Below, one piece after another: positions 1-13,422 of a stretch of 64,000 bases of DNA. This DNA comes from Clytia hemisphaerica (Eukaryota; Cnidaria; Hydrozoa; Leptothecata; Clytiidae), in the NCBI GenBank assembly GCA_902728285.1, contig CACVBU010000743.1:1392357-1456356 (forward strand), read 5' to 3'. Made by a program: the position numbers and the translations under genes. Position 1 is the first letter of the stretch; each line of letters opens with the position of its first letter. The notes beneath the pieces were generated by a model. It had not been told where the DNA came from, searched no databases, and worked only from the letters and a program-made list of their open reading frames with translations.

Positions 1-3000
1 TGGAACATAGAGAAGGTAATCTTGTTGTTTTCGAAGTCTTAAAAGGAGACATAGAAGAAGAATTTCCACTCACCATCAAAGCTAATAACAAGATAAGCAA
101 ACATTTTGTCAGAAAATGACCCCATTGAAAATTACATCATTCAATGTAAAAAATGTTTGAAGTTTGGCCATGTACCACTTGCAAACAAAAAAACTCATTA
201 TGCAGCTGGTGTGGAAAAGAAGAGTGCAGAAAGAAATGCAATCAAAAAAAAGTGTGTAAACTGTGGGAAAAACCATTCTTCCTTTTATAGAGGTTGCTCC
301 ATTTATGAGAACCTAGTGGAGAAAGCTACCATCACAAGACAAGACAGACAAAGGTCTTCCAATTTCAGCCATAAACAACTCTGTCAAAGAAGTAAAAAAC
401 TCCTATTCTCAAATCATATGCACAGGTTGCAAACTTTGGCAAAGAATCTGAATCAGTAAAAACCAGTGTCAATAGCTGTACAGAAGGAATGGGTCTAGTC
501 AAATCCCAAGTAACAGAATTTTTCTGTTAAAACCACTTTTCTGGAAAAAATCACAGTCAATACAGAAACTCAATATCTTCACGTCTGGAAAAGGTTGAAA
601 ACCAAAACAGAATCATTTTTGAACACCTAGAAGACATAAAAGACAACTATGTCACCAAAGAACTTCTTTCTTCTGAACTCTGTTCTGAAATCCTCTCTCT
701 TTCCCAAAAATCTGTCAACTTTGAATCTTTCTCTTTAATCCTCTTTGAAATTTGCTATGCCATCGAACAACAGAAAATGACAACTCACCTAGAAATCTGT
801 TTCCAACTTCAATCCATCCTAAAAAGACATAATAACAACTTCAGTAAAGAAACTTTCATGCAGTCAATAGAAGAACTAGAAACAACTTCTCTACTACTCC
901 AAGAACCCCAATTACTTCTCCTTCGCCATAATGATGACCCAAAAAATAATCCAATTAAACATCAATGGATATAAATCTAAAAAACAAGACCTGAAAACTC
1001 TTTTAACAGAGGAAAGACCTGACATTGTCTGTCTTAATAAGACAAAACTGATAAAGAAAGAAAACATCAGCATTAAAGACTACACATCTATAATGAACAA
1101 CAGAAAGGACAGAAGGACCTTAAGATCCTATGGAGGGGGGACAGCAATTTTATTAAGAGAAGACATAGCCCATGATCACATAAGGAAATACCAAATAGGG
1201 AAGCATGAAATGCTATTAATTAAAATCTTCCCAGACTCTCAAAACATGCAAAAAATTTTCAATCTATGCTGTTGTTACTTTCTACCAACTTTCACAGCTA
1301 ATCCAGAAACTTTAAAACTTCGTTGGAGACCTAAATTCCAAACACCACTCTTGGGGTAGTCTTAAAACAAACTCTAGAGGTACAACCTTCAGAGAACTAT
1401 TTGATAATAACGATTTCGAGACATACATGATGCCACCAAACTATAAAAGTAAGAAAGGTGAATTTAAAGAAGTTATCCACAAATAGTTACTTCTCCAGAC
1501 AGATTCTTCCAAATTAATGACATTACTTCCTCAAAATCCATCGGCTCTGACCACTTTCCTGTTTCTTTCTCTTTCTTTGATCCTTCTGCTCCTAAAAAAT
1601 CTAAATTTGTTAAATTATATCATAAATTAAACATGGACACAGCATCCAGAATCATAAATCAATTCTCTTGTGAGAAAGTCTTTGGTACTAAGAAAGTAGA
1701 AGAAAAAACTAATAAATTAATGAATATTCTCCGAGAAATTGATAAGCATGTCCCATTTAAGAACATACCTAACAAAAACCAGGGAATGTCCATGGAATGC
1801 AGAAAGTTAATCAAAGAAAGAAGAAGTACTATCAATCTGCTAAGAAAATATGAAAACAATAACTTTCTTAGAAACAGGAAAACAGAATTAAACAGGCAAA
1901 TCAGAACTGAAATTCAAAAAAGTAACAATAAGAGATTTGATTTAATCAAAAAGAGGATGAACGAAAGGGAAACCACCAAAAAGACTTGGAAATATATCAA
2001 AACAATTTTAGATGGTGAGAAAATAAACATCCAACATAAAGAGCAGACTTTTACTAAAGATGACGGCTCAAAGATTAAAAACAAACAAGACATTGCAGAT
2101 GCCTTTAAAGAAAGACAAGAAAGTATCTTTCAGCCTAACCTGTCAAACGATAGAAGGCATAAATACGTAGTAGACCACTGGTTTGAAAACACTCAATTCC
2201 ACAGAAGAGAACGACATTCAATCTACCACATGTTAGACCCATTATTAACCAGGCACGAAATAGATGAAAAAATAACAGAACAAGAAGTAGCTAATGTTCT
2301 TAAAAGTCTCAAAGTCCACAAAGCACCAGGTCATGATGCCATACAAAATAAACTTCTTTCCACACTTTCTCGTATTCTTATATCACCACTTTCTTCTCTT
2401 TTTAATGACTGGTTAAATAATTCCATTTTTCCAGATATGCAAAAATTACAATGATTCCTAAAGCAAAAAACACCAAGAAAATTTCCGACCACAGACCTAT
2501 AAGCCTTTTACCTGCCATAGGTAAAATTTTTGAAAAAATCTTGGCTGATAGAATTAATAGTTGGGCTGAGGAAAATAATATTATAAATAGGGAACAGTCT
2601 GGCTTCAGAAATAAAAGAAGTACTGTAGATAACCTTTTCCTTTTGTTAAATGACTATCAAGAAGCAAAAATAAAAGGTGAAAGAATGCATGCTGTGTTTG
2701 TGGACTTTGAGAAAGCCTTCGATAAATAAACCACTCTCTTCTTCTATTTAAATTAAACTCTCTGTGAATCCCTAAATATCTTTTATACATCCTACATAGC
2801 TACTTAAAGGATAGGAAAGCATACATAAAATACTCCCATTTTAAATCTGACCCTTTTTCTTTGAAGGCAGGAGTACCACAAGGCTCCTGCCTATCACCCA
2901 TTCTTTTTTCTCTCTTTGTCAGTGACATACCTAAACCAGTAAATAATAACATTAAAATGTCTCAATTTGCAGACGACCTTGCTACTTGGGAAAGATACAA

Positions 3001-3619
3001 GAAAGCTTATGCTTCTGAATTAGATGAATACGTTGAGATCCTATTTGACTGGTTTAGAAAATGGGGCTTAGTGGTAAATATGGACAAAACCAAACACATA
3101 AATTTTGGTACAAGTAAAATGTCAATCTGGGTTAGAAATGTAATACTCAAAAAAGATAATAAAATAAAATTCCTAGGTTTACAACTTCACAAACAATTAA
3201 ATCTCATAACACACATTTCAGATAAAATTAACAAATCATACCACATATTAAACTTTCTTAGAACCCTTAAAAACCAATACCAAATGTAAAAGAACAAACT
3301 GTTAATGCTATATAAAAGTATATTAAGATCAAGACTGGAATACTCACATATTTGTTTATTAAGTATCTCTAAAGCCCAACTGTACAGAATAGAGAAAATT
3401 CCAAATCAAGCTCTGAGAATAATATTAGGGAGACCTTTGAGAACAAGAATCACAGACCTTTATCAGGAATCAAAAGTATCATCAATAGAAGATAGACTAA
3501 AAACCCTTGCAAAAAACTGGCTAACCAAAAGTAATGGAGTTCTCCACCATCCTTTAAACACAAACAACTTTATGAACAGACAAAACCCTGAAAAGCCAAC
3601 ATTATTTGAAATAGATTAA
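1..3619 (+). mobile_element. Jockey-like non-LTR retrotransposon (LINE), decayed
   Basis: This is a LINE read in one direction but broken into several frames. Positions 106-459 carry a gag-like ORF1 piece with cysteine/histidine knuckles (C-x2-C-x4-H, then C-x2-C-x4-H-x4-C). Positions 931-1359 match an APE-type endonuclease start (INGYKSKKQDL..., then PDIVCLNKTKL and GGGTAILLRED). Positions 1633-2454 are the linker and first part of the reverse transcriptase; 2451-2729 hold the SDHRPISLLPAIGKIFEKIL and FVDFEKAFDK motifs; 2861-3289 hold GVPQGSCLSPILF and the catalytic box as FADD; 3305-3619 is the thumb and C-terminal part. At least four frame breaks or stops separate the pieces, so it cannot make an active protein as read. 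The 5' end may lie outside the window. Clade placement (Jockey-like) is by eye. Confidence 0.85.
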
Positions 3620-4257
3620 CTACTTTATAAAATCAACCTCTCTTAAAAGTATATATATTTTTTCTTTTTTTCTCGTATATTTTCCTTTTCTTGTATTTAT
3701 AATCATACACAAAAAATTTATTCCTTTTATCTTATACAAAATATTTATTCCTTTATTTACATAACTTGATTAACTCAAAAATGTTATTCTTTATTTTTTA
3801 TTATGCACTTAATATGCATTTTCAAGCATTCACTTTTATTACGTTCTAGTAATACTTTTTAAGTCATAGAGACACAAGTTTTTTCCACCAAAAACATTTT
3901 ATATGTACTTTTAGTACACCGTTACGTTATAGTAAACATTTTAACCAATTAAAATAATATTATAAACCATATATATGTATATTATACATACCTTTCTTTT
4001 CTTTTATTAAATAAATCTTTCATAAAATACATACTTCTTCTTAACCTCTAATAAATTAAAATTAATAATCTTCTAAAATCCTCTTAACCTTATTTAAATT
4101 AAATCTCTCTTTTCTATCACTCCATGTCTTCCACTTACTTATTTAAATTTTAATCAGAAATTCCACAAGTTCAGTAGGCTGGATACAGAAACTTAAGTAA
4201 ACTAAATTAAAATCCTCAATGGGTAAAGGTAGTTAAAAGAACTACAACACCCCTAAC
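3620..4257 (+). other. AT-rich 3' untranslated tail of the LINE
   Basis: No gene is visible. The stretch is very AT-rich with T-runs and short ATATAT tracts and follows directly on the LINE coding remnant. It is probably the LINE 3' UTR, ending near the A/C-rich run (aactacaacacccctaacaa) beside the neighbouring Gypsy fragment. Confidence 0.45.
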
Positions 4258-6195
4258 AACAACTTCACAGATCGGATCAGGCCGGCACTGCCGTCTTTTG
4301 CTTGGTCAACAATCGGCTAGTTGGAATAACGATCAACGGAGACGAAGTAGTACTTGCCCATGTAGTGGAAGAAGTCTGAGCATAGATATTGGAATGGATA
4401 CTCAGGTGTTGGAGGTTTGGTTGGTGGCAGATTCGGTTGAGATGGAGCCATTACATCACAATCACGGCACCGCGAGCGTCGTTCTTTGATAGCAGTTGTG
4501 ATACCCGGTCAGAAGACTGCAGCCTCAGCATGGGCGATCATGGAGGATGTTCCTTGGTGGGCCGAGGACCAGATTTCTGAGGCTGGGAGGAACCACGATT
4601 CTGTCCTTGTAGATGACGACACCATCGATGGTTGAGAGATCAAGTCGGTATTGGTGATAAGCTTTTGAAGCATCTGGGATGTCAGTTAACGATTCGCTGA
4701 ATCCCGATTCAACCATGTTGATAAGGTGCATCATGTCATCACTGGATGTTACTTGCTTCACCATATCCCATGTTACTGAGTTGCATGTCGAAGTGATGGT
4801 AGCAATTGATTGTGAAAGAAGACGATCCTCATCAGCACGGGTAGAAGGTGTTGCAGTAGTGTTTGATGGCAGGAGTTGATGTGCTTTTGGTGGTAACATA
4901 TCGATACATGATATCGATGAAAAGTCGTCAACTAGGTGCATCTTGTTTGGTGATCGCGAGCCACTAGGGTGTCTGGACATGGTGTCAAATCCACAATTCT
5001 TCCTACCGGGGATGTATGTCATGTTGAAGCGATAGCGTAAAGTCTTTTCCTTCAGGTTTCGAAGACGACCATTGGATATATTGTCAAGTGATCGATCGGA
5101 GAAGACGCCCAGTAGAGGCTTGTGGTCAACGGCAACGATCAAGTTATCACATCCAAGCACGAAATGCCTTGATTTGTCGAGAGCGTCAGCTACAGCTAGG
5201 GCTTCCCCTTCAATTGGCGCATATCTGGATTCGGCTGGGTGGGTAAATCTACTTCCGACTAGGACAACTCTCCATCCAATGTTGCAACAGAATGGTTTGA
5301 CGTTTGGATAATCACAATGTTTCTGAAACAACCAGTAGCCCAGTCCAGTCTTTGACCAGTCAGTCGTCAGGGACGTCGGCTTCGTCTTGTCGAAGATACG
5401 AACACCGTTCTCGATTTCGGCAACTATCTGACGTTTCGATTCTTCAAAGATGGATTGTAGCTCTTCATTCAATTGAAACTTGGTTTTCGGTGTCAAGAGC
5501 GATCTGAACGGTGCCATGTAAGATGTCATACTAAAGCTGTAGGCAACTTGATTGACCAAACCGAACCATGATCGTACATCGGTGAGGTTTCTGGGAGTTG
5601 GAAATTCTTGTATTGCTTGGATGATCTTCTTGCATGGACGAACATCTCGAAGCCTGCAAATTCAACCGTATCAGCTGCGAAGGTGAACTTGTCCTTGCAC
5701 AGAGATCGAGCCATTCTGCGGTTCGGTCGAAGCACTGATGTTGTCAGCCCATAGGAGGGAGTCGTCAATGACTTTAATTTTGTTGGGAAAGTCGGACGAG
5801 ATCCGTCTTGTATATCCGTCTCCAGATGAGATGTACCCTTGCGGTGCGGTGCGGTATCTGTAACGACCCCATGGTGTTATAAAAGTAGTAAGATGTTGAT
5901 CTTCTTCGCGAAGGGGAACACTGTGATAGCCATTCCATGCATCTGTGGTCGTCTTTTTAACGTGATGTGGTACAGAACGAACTTGACGGAATGGGGATTG
6001 TGTGTGGGGGGTCTCCCTCGTTGCGCGCGCGTTAAGTGCTTGGAAGTCAACCGTACGTCGTGGATCACCATTCTTTTCGGCAAAAACGACCATTCGATGA
6101 CACCATGTGACAGGTTCGTCAATGGGTACCTTCTCCAAGACATCAAGCATAACATCTCGATCCAGATCTGGTGCTGATGTATGGATTTCATACAT
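4258..6195 (-). mobile_element. Ty3/Gypsy-type retrotransposon pol fragment, decayed
   Basis: Read on the minus strand, 6195-5671 holds the first reverse-transcriptase blocks (DAWNGYHSVPL..., FITPWGRYRYRTAPQGY) and the active-site box as VIDD instead of YxDD. 5768-5526 continues in another frame. 5559-4525 holds the connection and RNase H domain (TTDWSKTGLGYWLFQ, EGEALAVADAL, VDHKPLLG) and the start of integrase. From about 4525 to 4258 integrase continues in another frame: a zinc-finger region with paired cysteines, then the core start CSDFFHYMGKYYFVSVDRYS, each interrupted by stop codons. Gag, protease, the integrase end and LTRs are absent. GC content is higher than in the flanks. The element is a truncated, inactive copy. 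Confidence 0.85.
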
Positions 6196-6496
6196 TTAGA
6201 TTAATTATTTTGGTTTAGTTTAGAACACAATCCATGATTCGCATATGGTATAATTTTAATAATATTTTATTTAAGGTTGTACGGATATTCCTGGTTTTTT
6301 TTGCTGCCAAAAAGACCCCAAAAGAAAAGGCAAAGGAGATACCAAAATCTATAATAATCCATTACGACACGAAACAACACCCACTGCAAAATGATAATCC
6401 AAAGGATCTAATTTTGGATATCAAGACATCGAAGGTAACTTGAAATGTTCTGCGGTTTCAAATATATCCCTCATTACAAAAGCACGTGAAATTTGG

Positions 6497-6689
6497 TATC
6501 TTAAAGGAAGAAATTTTTACCGGAAAAAGTTTGGCGAATTTAGTCAAAAATTCGCCAAATTAATCTCCAGCTAAAATTGAATTATTTTGTTCTTGACTCA
6601 AATTTGAGCTTATACAGATTTTTTGCTCATTTAAAATAATGTCCTTCATCCACCAAATAATTTGCCCCAAAATTTCTTCCCTTAAGGTA
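6497..6689. mobile_element. MITE of the TACCTTAAGGGAA family
   Basis: The ends are inverted: tatcttaaaggaagaaattt on the left and aaatttcttcccttaaggta on the right, with a small internal palindrome (ggcgaatttagt / aattcgcc). The ends begin and finish with TA, as expected for a TA-targeting element. Related ends occur at 26600-27005, 28937-28952, 38687-38750 and about 60054. Confidence 0.6.
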
Positions 6690-9302
6690 CACTCATCTTG
6701 ATCACCAATATATTCATAATTTTTATTAATATTCATGTTTTTAAAATGAAAAATAGCACATGTCACGCATCACATTTTGCAATGGCATACATAATCATAA
6801 AATTTCAAAATCAAAGGAATTCCCTACCAAAGCATCCAATACATTTTCTAAAGTAAAACTTTTGTATATAGATTGTTGCCGACAAAATACGTGCTCATGA
6901 CATCCAAAACGTCATAGAAGCGGGGAATCAGGTTTATCAAAATGTTGTCCGAGACAGATTGAACGCGATGCTCGCAAAAGAGAGATTGACTTGATATGTA
7001 AGAATGAGACCATGCAAGCCGAATTGAACAGTTTGAGAAAGAAAAAGAGGGTAACAGAAGTAGTATGCGAAGTGAATCAAACTGTTCAAAACCTTTTCAC
7101 AATAATTGACGATTTAAAGAAGCAACCAGTACAACGTAATATTGACCACATTATTGAAGCGGTAGAAATGAAAAACAAGGCAAGGACCTCGACTGTAAAC
7201 GCATACTTGGTGTACTTGGCTGAAAAAGCCGAAAGAAAGGTTTGTTAAGTCCTTATTACCTTTGCAAATGAGTGCATCATAACGAAACAGTGAAAGAGCA
7301 AGTATATTTGTCTTCTTTGGGCATAAGTGTGTATAGATTTCCTTTTTTCCTTTTTTTCTTGAAAAATCAACCTGGCTGAAAGTAGTAGAAGCAAATTGCT
7401 TTAATTAATTTTCTTTGAGTGTGTTAAAGTTATCTTATTCAATTTTCCTTGGAAAATACAAGAAATTGTCATGTGAAAGAGTCCGATGCCGGGACGGCTA
7501 GTTCATATTTATCATGTTTATATAATCACATCCGCTTCAGTTACTCTCGATTAACTAGCTCCCCAGCTATTATGTGTTTAAATGAATTCCACCTGTACTG
7601 GCAGTCTTTTAAAATTATATACAAGAGCATTTTGGTTGTAAAATTTTAATCTGTTTTATCTTTATCTAGGAAATTTTTGAAAGGTTCAAGACAGATCTAT
7701 TAAAAGGAGCACACGAACATATTGAAACAAAGGAACAGCCGAACCGTCAAAATGAAATCAATCTTATCGCAGCTCAGTTGTCAAAAATTCAAAATTGTGA
7801 AGACAGCGAAGGACTTTACAACTTTTGGTCAGATATTATCAAAAATAATCAAAGGCAAGGTAAGCGATGGACAAGTTCTACATCCACACTATTTGCTATA
7901 ATTCTTGACTATGGAGGAAAAAGAGTGGCTTTAGAGTTAACTGGATTTGTTCATGGACCATCAGCGTCAATGATGTACCAGTACCCATGTACCGGTACGC
8001 CAGAAATGAGTATCCAATTCCAACTCATTTATCTGAAGATGTTTTCACAAGTGCACGTTATTTCTTTATTGAACACGTACACTACAAAGGGCCATTGTCA
8101 TTAGCAGTACGGTCATAATTCCTACAGTCAAAGCTCGTGGGGGCAAACTATATGGCTATGCAACTGAAAAAGAGATCGTCATAAAACTGCTGAAGAGATT
8201 ATCGACATTGTCGCACGCCGCTTCCCTAAAGCAAAGCAAGCAAATCTTTTCTTGCTGGCACCGTTCATAAAGAACGTCCCAGATTTCATTGTTGCAATAC
8301 AACCCGTTGTAAAAGGTGAAAATCATTCGTCTGTGAAGAATTGGTTCGATCGATTACGAAGTTACGCACACAATGTTGGATTGCATGTTATTGCATTTGG
8401 TGCTGATGGAGACAGTAAAGTCAGGAAATTCTTCCATGAAGTATTTTCAGTCGAAGAAGATTCACAATCCAAGATAAAGAAGCTCGCACATAAAGACTTT
8501 GATCTTGCTGCGGTTGTTGACGAATCGTTTGATCCTCCCTTGCCAGCAATGCCAAACCCTGACTTGAAGCACCTATGAAGAAGTGGCGGAATCAAATACT
8601 GAATGTCAAAGGCCTCCTTATCATCGGAGAGCATGCGATAAAACTGAAACATTTACAAGGCTCATGGGAAAGGTATTTAAAATTTCGTCGAATGAATACC
8701 CTGAATTGCTAGTAGATACTTTCTTTCTTAATGGTATTTGAGAGTAATCTCCAAATTTCATTGCGTATATGAATACTGAGTTCCTCTCTATTAATACAAG
8801 AATTTGTAATGTAATGTAGCTTGGGTCCAGAAATTTTATTAAATTATTATGAATAAGAAAAGAAACCAAATCTAATTATGTTGCCCCTAATTTTCTCTAT
8901 TAGATTCAAGTACAATTCTGGGCTACAAAAAACTGACGTCTACGTGCGTGACAAACAAAACGTTGATGCCGCCGTTCGTTTGTTCGAGACACGTGTACGT
9001 ACATGTTTGGAAGATTTTGATAAAGATGGTACCCTGGCCCTTCTGTATTGTTCCGAGATAACGAAACAACGGGATCGGGCCTATTTATGAGCGGTATTTC
9101 GGGATTTGCAAGACAATGTGACGGAAAAGCGGGATTGGAGCCCTCCAACGATACCGGGATTTCACCGGTAAAACGGTAATCAAGCAGATATTTCTTGGGA
9201 TTTCGGTATTTATTCATAGAATATAGTACAATATAATAGAATAGGGTTTATTTTTCTTGTTTTTATTTTTTTATAAGAATATTTTTCAAGGCTTTTTACA
9301 AG

Positions 9303-9425
9303 AGATTTTTTTAACATCATCATATTGTGTGTAGTATACTTATAGCGTCCCTATTCAATATGATTCAAGATTTTTTTAACATCATCATATTGTGTAGTAT
9401 ACTTATAGCGTCCCTATTCAATATG
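9303..9425. repeat. 60-bp tandem duplication
   Basis: Two adjacent copies of a 58-60-bp unit (agatttttttaacatcatca ... ctattcaatatg) lie at 9303-9362 and 9368-9425. They differ by a 2-bp gt deletion in the second copy, so the duplication looks recent. It sits in a non-coding stretch between two pieces of the family gene. Confidence 0.85.
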
Positions 9426-10143
9426 CTTATAATAAAACAACAAAAGCAAAGCTGTAATAAGTGGATTTTTCGACTTTGGAGCCCATACAATTGTACCGTT
9501 TAAAAATGGAATCTCGATGTCTGTTCCAGAAAAGCATCAGGTATGTTTATGGAATTCTCACAAAGGTGTTTCAACCTTTATTGGTAGAGAGGGCAATATA
9601 GCTGGCAATTCAGCTGATTGGGAGCTGTTACAGTCTACAAGGATGTGTGTAGAATTTGGTCATGTTGTTTACATTTGTGATTCACGTACATCTTCCATAA
9701 AGGTTGCTTTGACTATAAAAGAGACCCCTAGATTCCTGCAATCAATCAGCTACCTGATCAATGCTTTTTTAATCCATGAAAAGAAAAGTACCCTCTTTTA
9801 CGACTACTATTACTTCTGCATGTCATTTACTCGAGTCGAGGTTATTCTAAAACTAACACAGATTTATCAATGGGATGTCTTTACATATGAGAGTGGAAAT
9901 TAGTGCTTAAATGTCTACGATGTCTCATCGATTTTACGAAGTTTTACAAACTTGTTATTCTCTCTTAGGGAGTTACAAGTTAAGATCGCTTTCAGAAGCT
10001 ACAGAAATGGTTGGTAAATCCTAAACAAACATCAAAAGCTTCGAAAAAGACATCCGTTAAACTGGTACTAGTACCAAGTTACCTAAATCCTTAAAAACAG
10101 TTATCATGGTTTCATTTCGACAAAATCACGAGTCTCTCTTGAG

Positions 10144-10484
10144 CCCGGGGGGGGGCACTGGGTTTGCGGACTGACGGTATGTGCGGGCCAAAAATTGGCT
10201 TTTAAAATTGCACCCTTACAGTGCAGCAAAAATCAGTGAAAATCGTACCCTTAGAGTGCATTTTCCCCCAAATTTTCGATCCCTTTCGTGCAAAAAATGG
10301 TCAAAATTCTAGCATTTTTGGTCAAAATATCTAGATTTTTCAAGAATTTTCTGAAATTTCTACCCTTACAGTGCATCTCTAGTTTTTCCGACCCTTACAG
10401 TGCATTTTAAACATATTGGAAAAGGTACCCTTAGGACCCGCACATACCCGTCGGTCCTTTTGCCCAGCTGCCCCCCCCCCCGGG
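10144..10484. mobile_element. G-capped MITE with acccttacagtgca array and 8-bp target duplication
   Basis: The element begins CCCGGGGGGGGGCACTGG and ends CAGCTGCCCCCC...GGG; the inverted match extends about 48 bp to gtatgtgcggg/cccgcacatac. Identical 8-bp copies of CTCTTGAG flank it at 10136-10143 and 10485-10492. Inside are at least five degenerate copies of a motif close to acccttacagtgca. The 8-bp duplication suits a hAT-type transposase; no transposase is encoded. Confidence 0.85.
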
Positions 10485-10729
10485 CTCTTGAGCTTACAGA
10501 ATGGTCCCTTAACTTTGAGGAGCTATTCCAAAGCAAAGTATGATGACTTTATGCATCGAACATTTCCATTCGACAACACATGTCAAGCAAGTGTTAATGA
10601 GTCAATTCCAATATTCGAGATCATTTATGACAACGATTAAATAATGTTTAAAAGAAAATTTCCCTGGGCTACATACTACTTCACTAATCGAAAAGGCAGC
10701 TGGTACCCTCCTGTTGAAAATGCAATGTC

Positions 10730-13162
10730 ATGGCATGAACCCCCCCAGCCCGCAGGAGGGGGGGGGCTACAACCAAAATCTTCCTGAAAAAGGCTGGGGG
10801 CTGGATTTTCTTTTAATTTCAGGGGGTACCTATGATCTCTGGGGGTATCGAACTTTCATTGCAGTAAGGTCTGGGGGCTTGGGAACTATATTTTATCTTT
10901 ATTATTATTGTTACAACGAATACAAAGTTCAGGCACGCCGTGGGCCTCTAGAACTGGTCTTTCTTTATTTACAATAAATAGCGTAGTTCATGGTTTGCCC
11001 ATGCTTTGTTTAGATTATTCTTGAACGATTTTATCGATGATGCTTCTGCCACGTATTTTGGAAGCGCGTTCCATGTTGAGATAGTTCTGTAAAAGAAGGA
11101 CTTGCTTTGTGCACCACGTACTCCATCGTCCGGGAAATTCATGTGAAGCTCGTGTATATGCTTTCTACATCCTTTTAATAAACTTTTTTGGTGTTGTTTT
11201 ACTATCATATATGGATATGCTTATACACCTGGACCTAGTCACAGAAAAGTCTTCGAAACTCAAGGGATGGTAGCGCCAAACGTCTTAGTCTTTCTGCATA
11301 TGGTAACCGTGAGATTGGTTTTACTAGTTTTGTCGCACGTCTTTGGACACTCTCGATCATGTTGATAGATCGACGTAATCGTGGTTGCCATACTGATTGA
11401 GCATACTCTAAATGTGGTCGTGCAAAGGTGGTATAAAGTGTCTGGAATACGTGAGGACTAGGGTCTTGAAATCCTTCTTTTGAGCAATCCCAACATAGAA
11501 TTAGCTTTGTTTACTTGCTTAGCGATATGTTCTTCAAATGAAAGTTCTGAGTCTATCAAAACACCGAGATCTTTTTCTGTGAAGACATGTTCAAGTTGCT
11601 CTCCATTTAGTTGATACGGGTGTGCATACTTTATGTTGTCGAATTTACCTACCGTTAAAAAGTGGCATTTGTCGGGGTGGAATTTCAACAGCCACTCACG
11701 GGACCATCTTTCAAGTGCTTCAATGTCATGTTGTACGATTAAGGAGTCAAGAATGGAATTGCCTTTATAATCTTCGTGTCGTCTGTAAACAAGAAAATGC
11801 TTGATAGAACATGTTCTGGTAGGTCATTAATATAAATAACAAAGAGCAGAGGACCGAGCACGCTTCCTTGAGGAATGCCACTTATCACTGGATCTAAAGA
11901 TGATTTTGCACCATTAACATTCACTAATTGCTTGCGGTCCGATAGAAAAGATTTGATCCAGTTCAGAATTGATTTGTTTATCCCGTAGCGTTCTAGTTTC
12001 AACATAAGTCTTCGATGGGGTACCGTGTCAAATGCCTTGGCAAAGTCGAAGTATATGCAGTCGACCACTTCACTTTTTGCAGTTGATTCGCAACACATAT
12101 CTATAAAGGAGATAAGCTGTGTGACTGTTGACCTTTTGTTGATGAAACCGTATTGCTTGTTCGATAGAAGTTCTTCGCTGAAAAGGTGTTCCATGATATG
12201 TTTTCATATCATTGTTTCCATCAACTTACAGGACTACTGAAGTTAGACTTACAGGGCGATAGTTAATAGCAAGGTTGTGTGCTCCTTTGTTTTTATAGAT
12301 TGGTGTCACATATGCTAGTTTCCAGTCACTAGGTAAGTTTCCTTCCTCGACAGTTTTATTCATTATAATTGATAGTGGTTCTGCAATATGGTCACGAAGT
12401 TCAATAAGCATTGAGGCATGAATCTCATCTGGACCTATTGATTTATTTGCATTGAGCTTCCTGATTTGTTCTGTTATCATTTCCTTCGTAATGTTTAGTG
12501 CTTGAAGTATTTTATCTGTTCTGTTGTCAGAATCAGGTAGATCACCTTCCGGTTCATTAGTAAAGACACTGCAAAATTGTTTCTACAGGATGTTGGCCTT
12601 TTCTTGGTCCTCGTGCTTTAGGGATGTCTTGTCATCGGGCGTTTCAAGAAGAGGGGAAACTCCACTTTTTGATTTAAGTTTGCCTCTGACATGTGTTCAG
12701 AATGCTTTTGGGTTTCTCTTTGAGTTTTCACCGATGGCTAGATCGTATTCTCTTTTTGCAAGTGCCATATTTCGATTGACACGGTTCCTCGCGATTACAT
12801 ATCGGATTCTTGCTTGACGTCTGTTTGTGGATGATGATTTTGTTTTTAGCCAGATCCTGTGAAGTCGCCTCTTTTCTTTGATGTCATTACGTAGTTCAGC
12901 ATTAATTGGAATTTTCTCTTTCTTTTTCCAGTGAGGCGCTCCTAACTCTTTTCTTGGGACAAATTGATCTCTGAGTTGAAGAAGTTCTGTGGATATCATT
13001 ATTCTTTTTAATTGTGAAAATACACAATTTTTTCATTTCTTGACATGACAGGGGGTACCAATCACAGGGGGTACCTACTAACGTCTGTTGTTTGGGGGTA
13101 CCTAAAATTCAGAGGGGTACCTATTTTCTTAGGGGGTACCTAAACCCCTGGTCCATGCCACG
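10730..13162. mobile_element. G-capped MITE with gggggtacct array, split by a CR1-like LINE
   Basis: The left end (atggcatgaacccccc, 10730) and the right end (ccctggtccatgccacg, 13162) are imperfect inverted copies, and AATGTC occurs at both borders (10724-10729 and 13163-13168). Both halves carry direct repeats close to gggggtacc: three to four on the left (10760-10880) and five on the right (13051-13140). The middle is a CR1-like LINE on the minus strand. Removing the whole block with one AATGTC leaves the surrounding family gene in frame, which supports the borders. Confidence 0.75.
10905..13030 (-). mobile_element. CR1/L2-like LINE fragment, decayed
   Basis: On the minus strand, 12999-12697 encodes the linker before the reverse transcriptase. 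12480-12226 carries its first blocks (NKSIGPDEIHASML, TPIYKNKG, NYRPVSLTSV). 12194-11739 carries GFINKRSTVTQL, FDFAKAFDTVPHRRL, SGIPQGSVLGPLLF and the active-site box changed to FTDD. 11688-11458 and 11208-10969 hold the C-terminal part (TEKDLGVLIDSELSFEEHI; YRTISTWNALP). Each piece is in a different frame, and no endonuclease is present, so this is a 5'-truncated dead copy. It lies inside a MITE and is therefore the younger insertion. The 3' end is an AT-rich run near 10890-10910. Confidence 0.85.
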
Positions 13163-13422
13163 AATGTCTTTTCAAGAAATCATACCCTTGCTCTCCAAAA
13201 AGATTCAGCCAAATAAAATTGAAAAGGTGAAAGAAGAAGATCTTCAATTGCGAGCTTTTACTTAAGATAGGGCTGTTCGTCAGCGCACTGTTCGTCAGGA
13301 GACGACCATGTGTAAAGCTTCCACATTATTTATCATACAGCTCAGATGCTGCAATGAATGAAATGGCAAATAAAATCAAACCATATGAAATGAACAGACA
13401 AGACCCAACAGTGCATACAGGA

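Noticed and set aside
4298-4580. Plus-strand open frames over the Gypsy region
   Set aside because: They are antisense to clear integrase motifs on the minus strand.
10416-10640. Open frame spanning the MITE end at 10484
   Set aside because: It fuses MITE sequence with downstream gene sequence; only the part after 10500 resembles the host gene.
10760-13140. CRISPR-like direct repeats in several MITEs
   Set aside because: Repeat units are degenerate, spacers irregular, and the setting is a eukaryotic genome with inverted ends.
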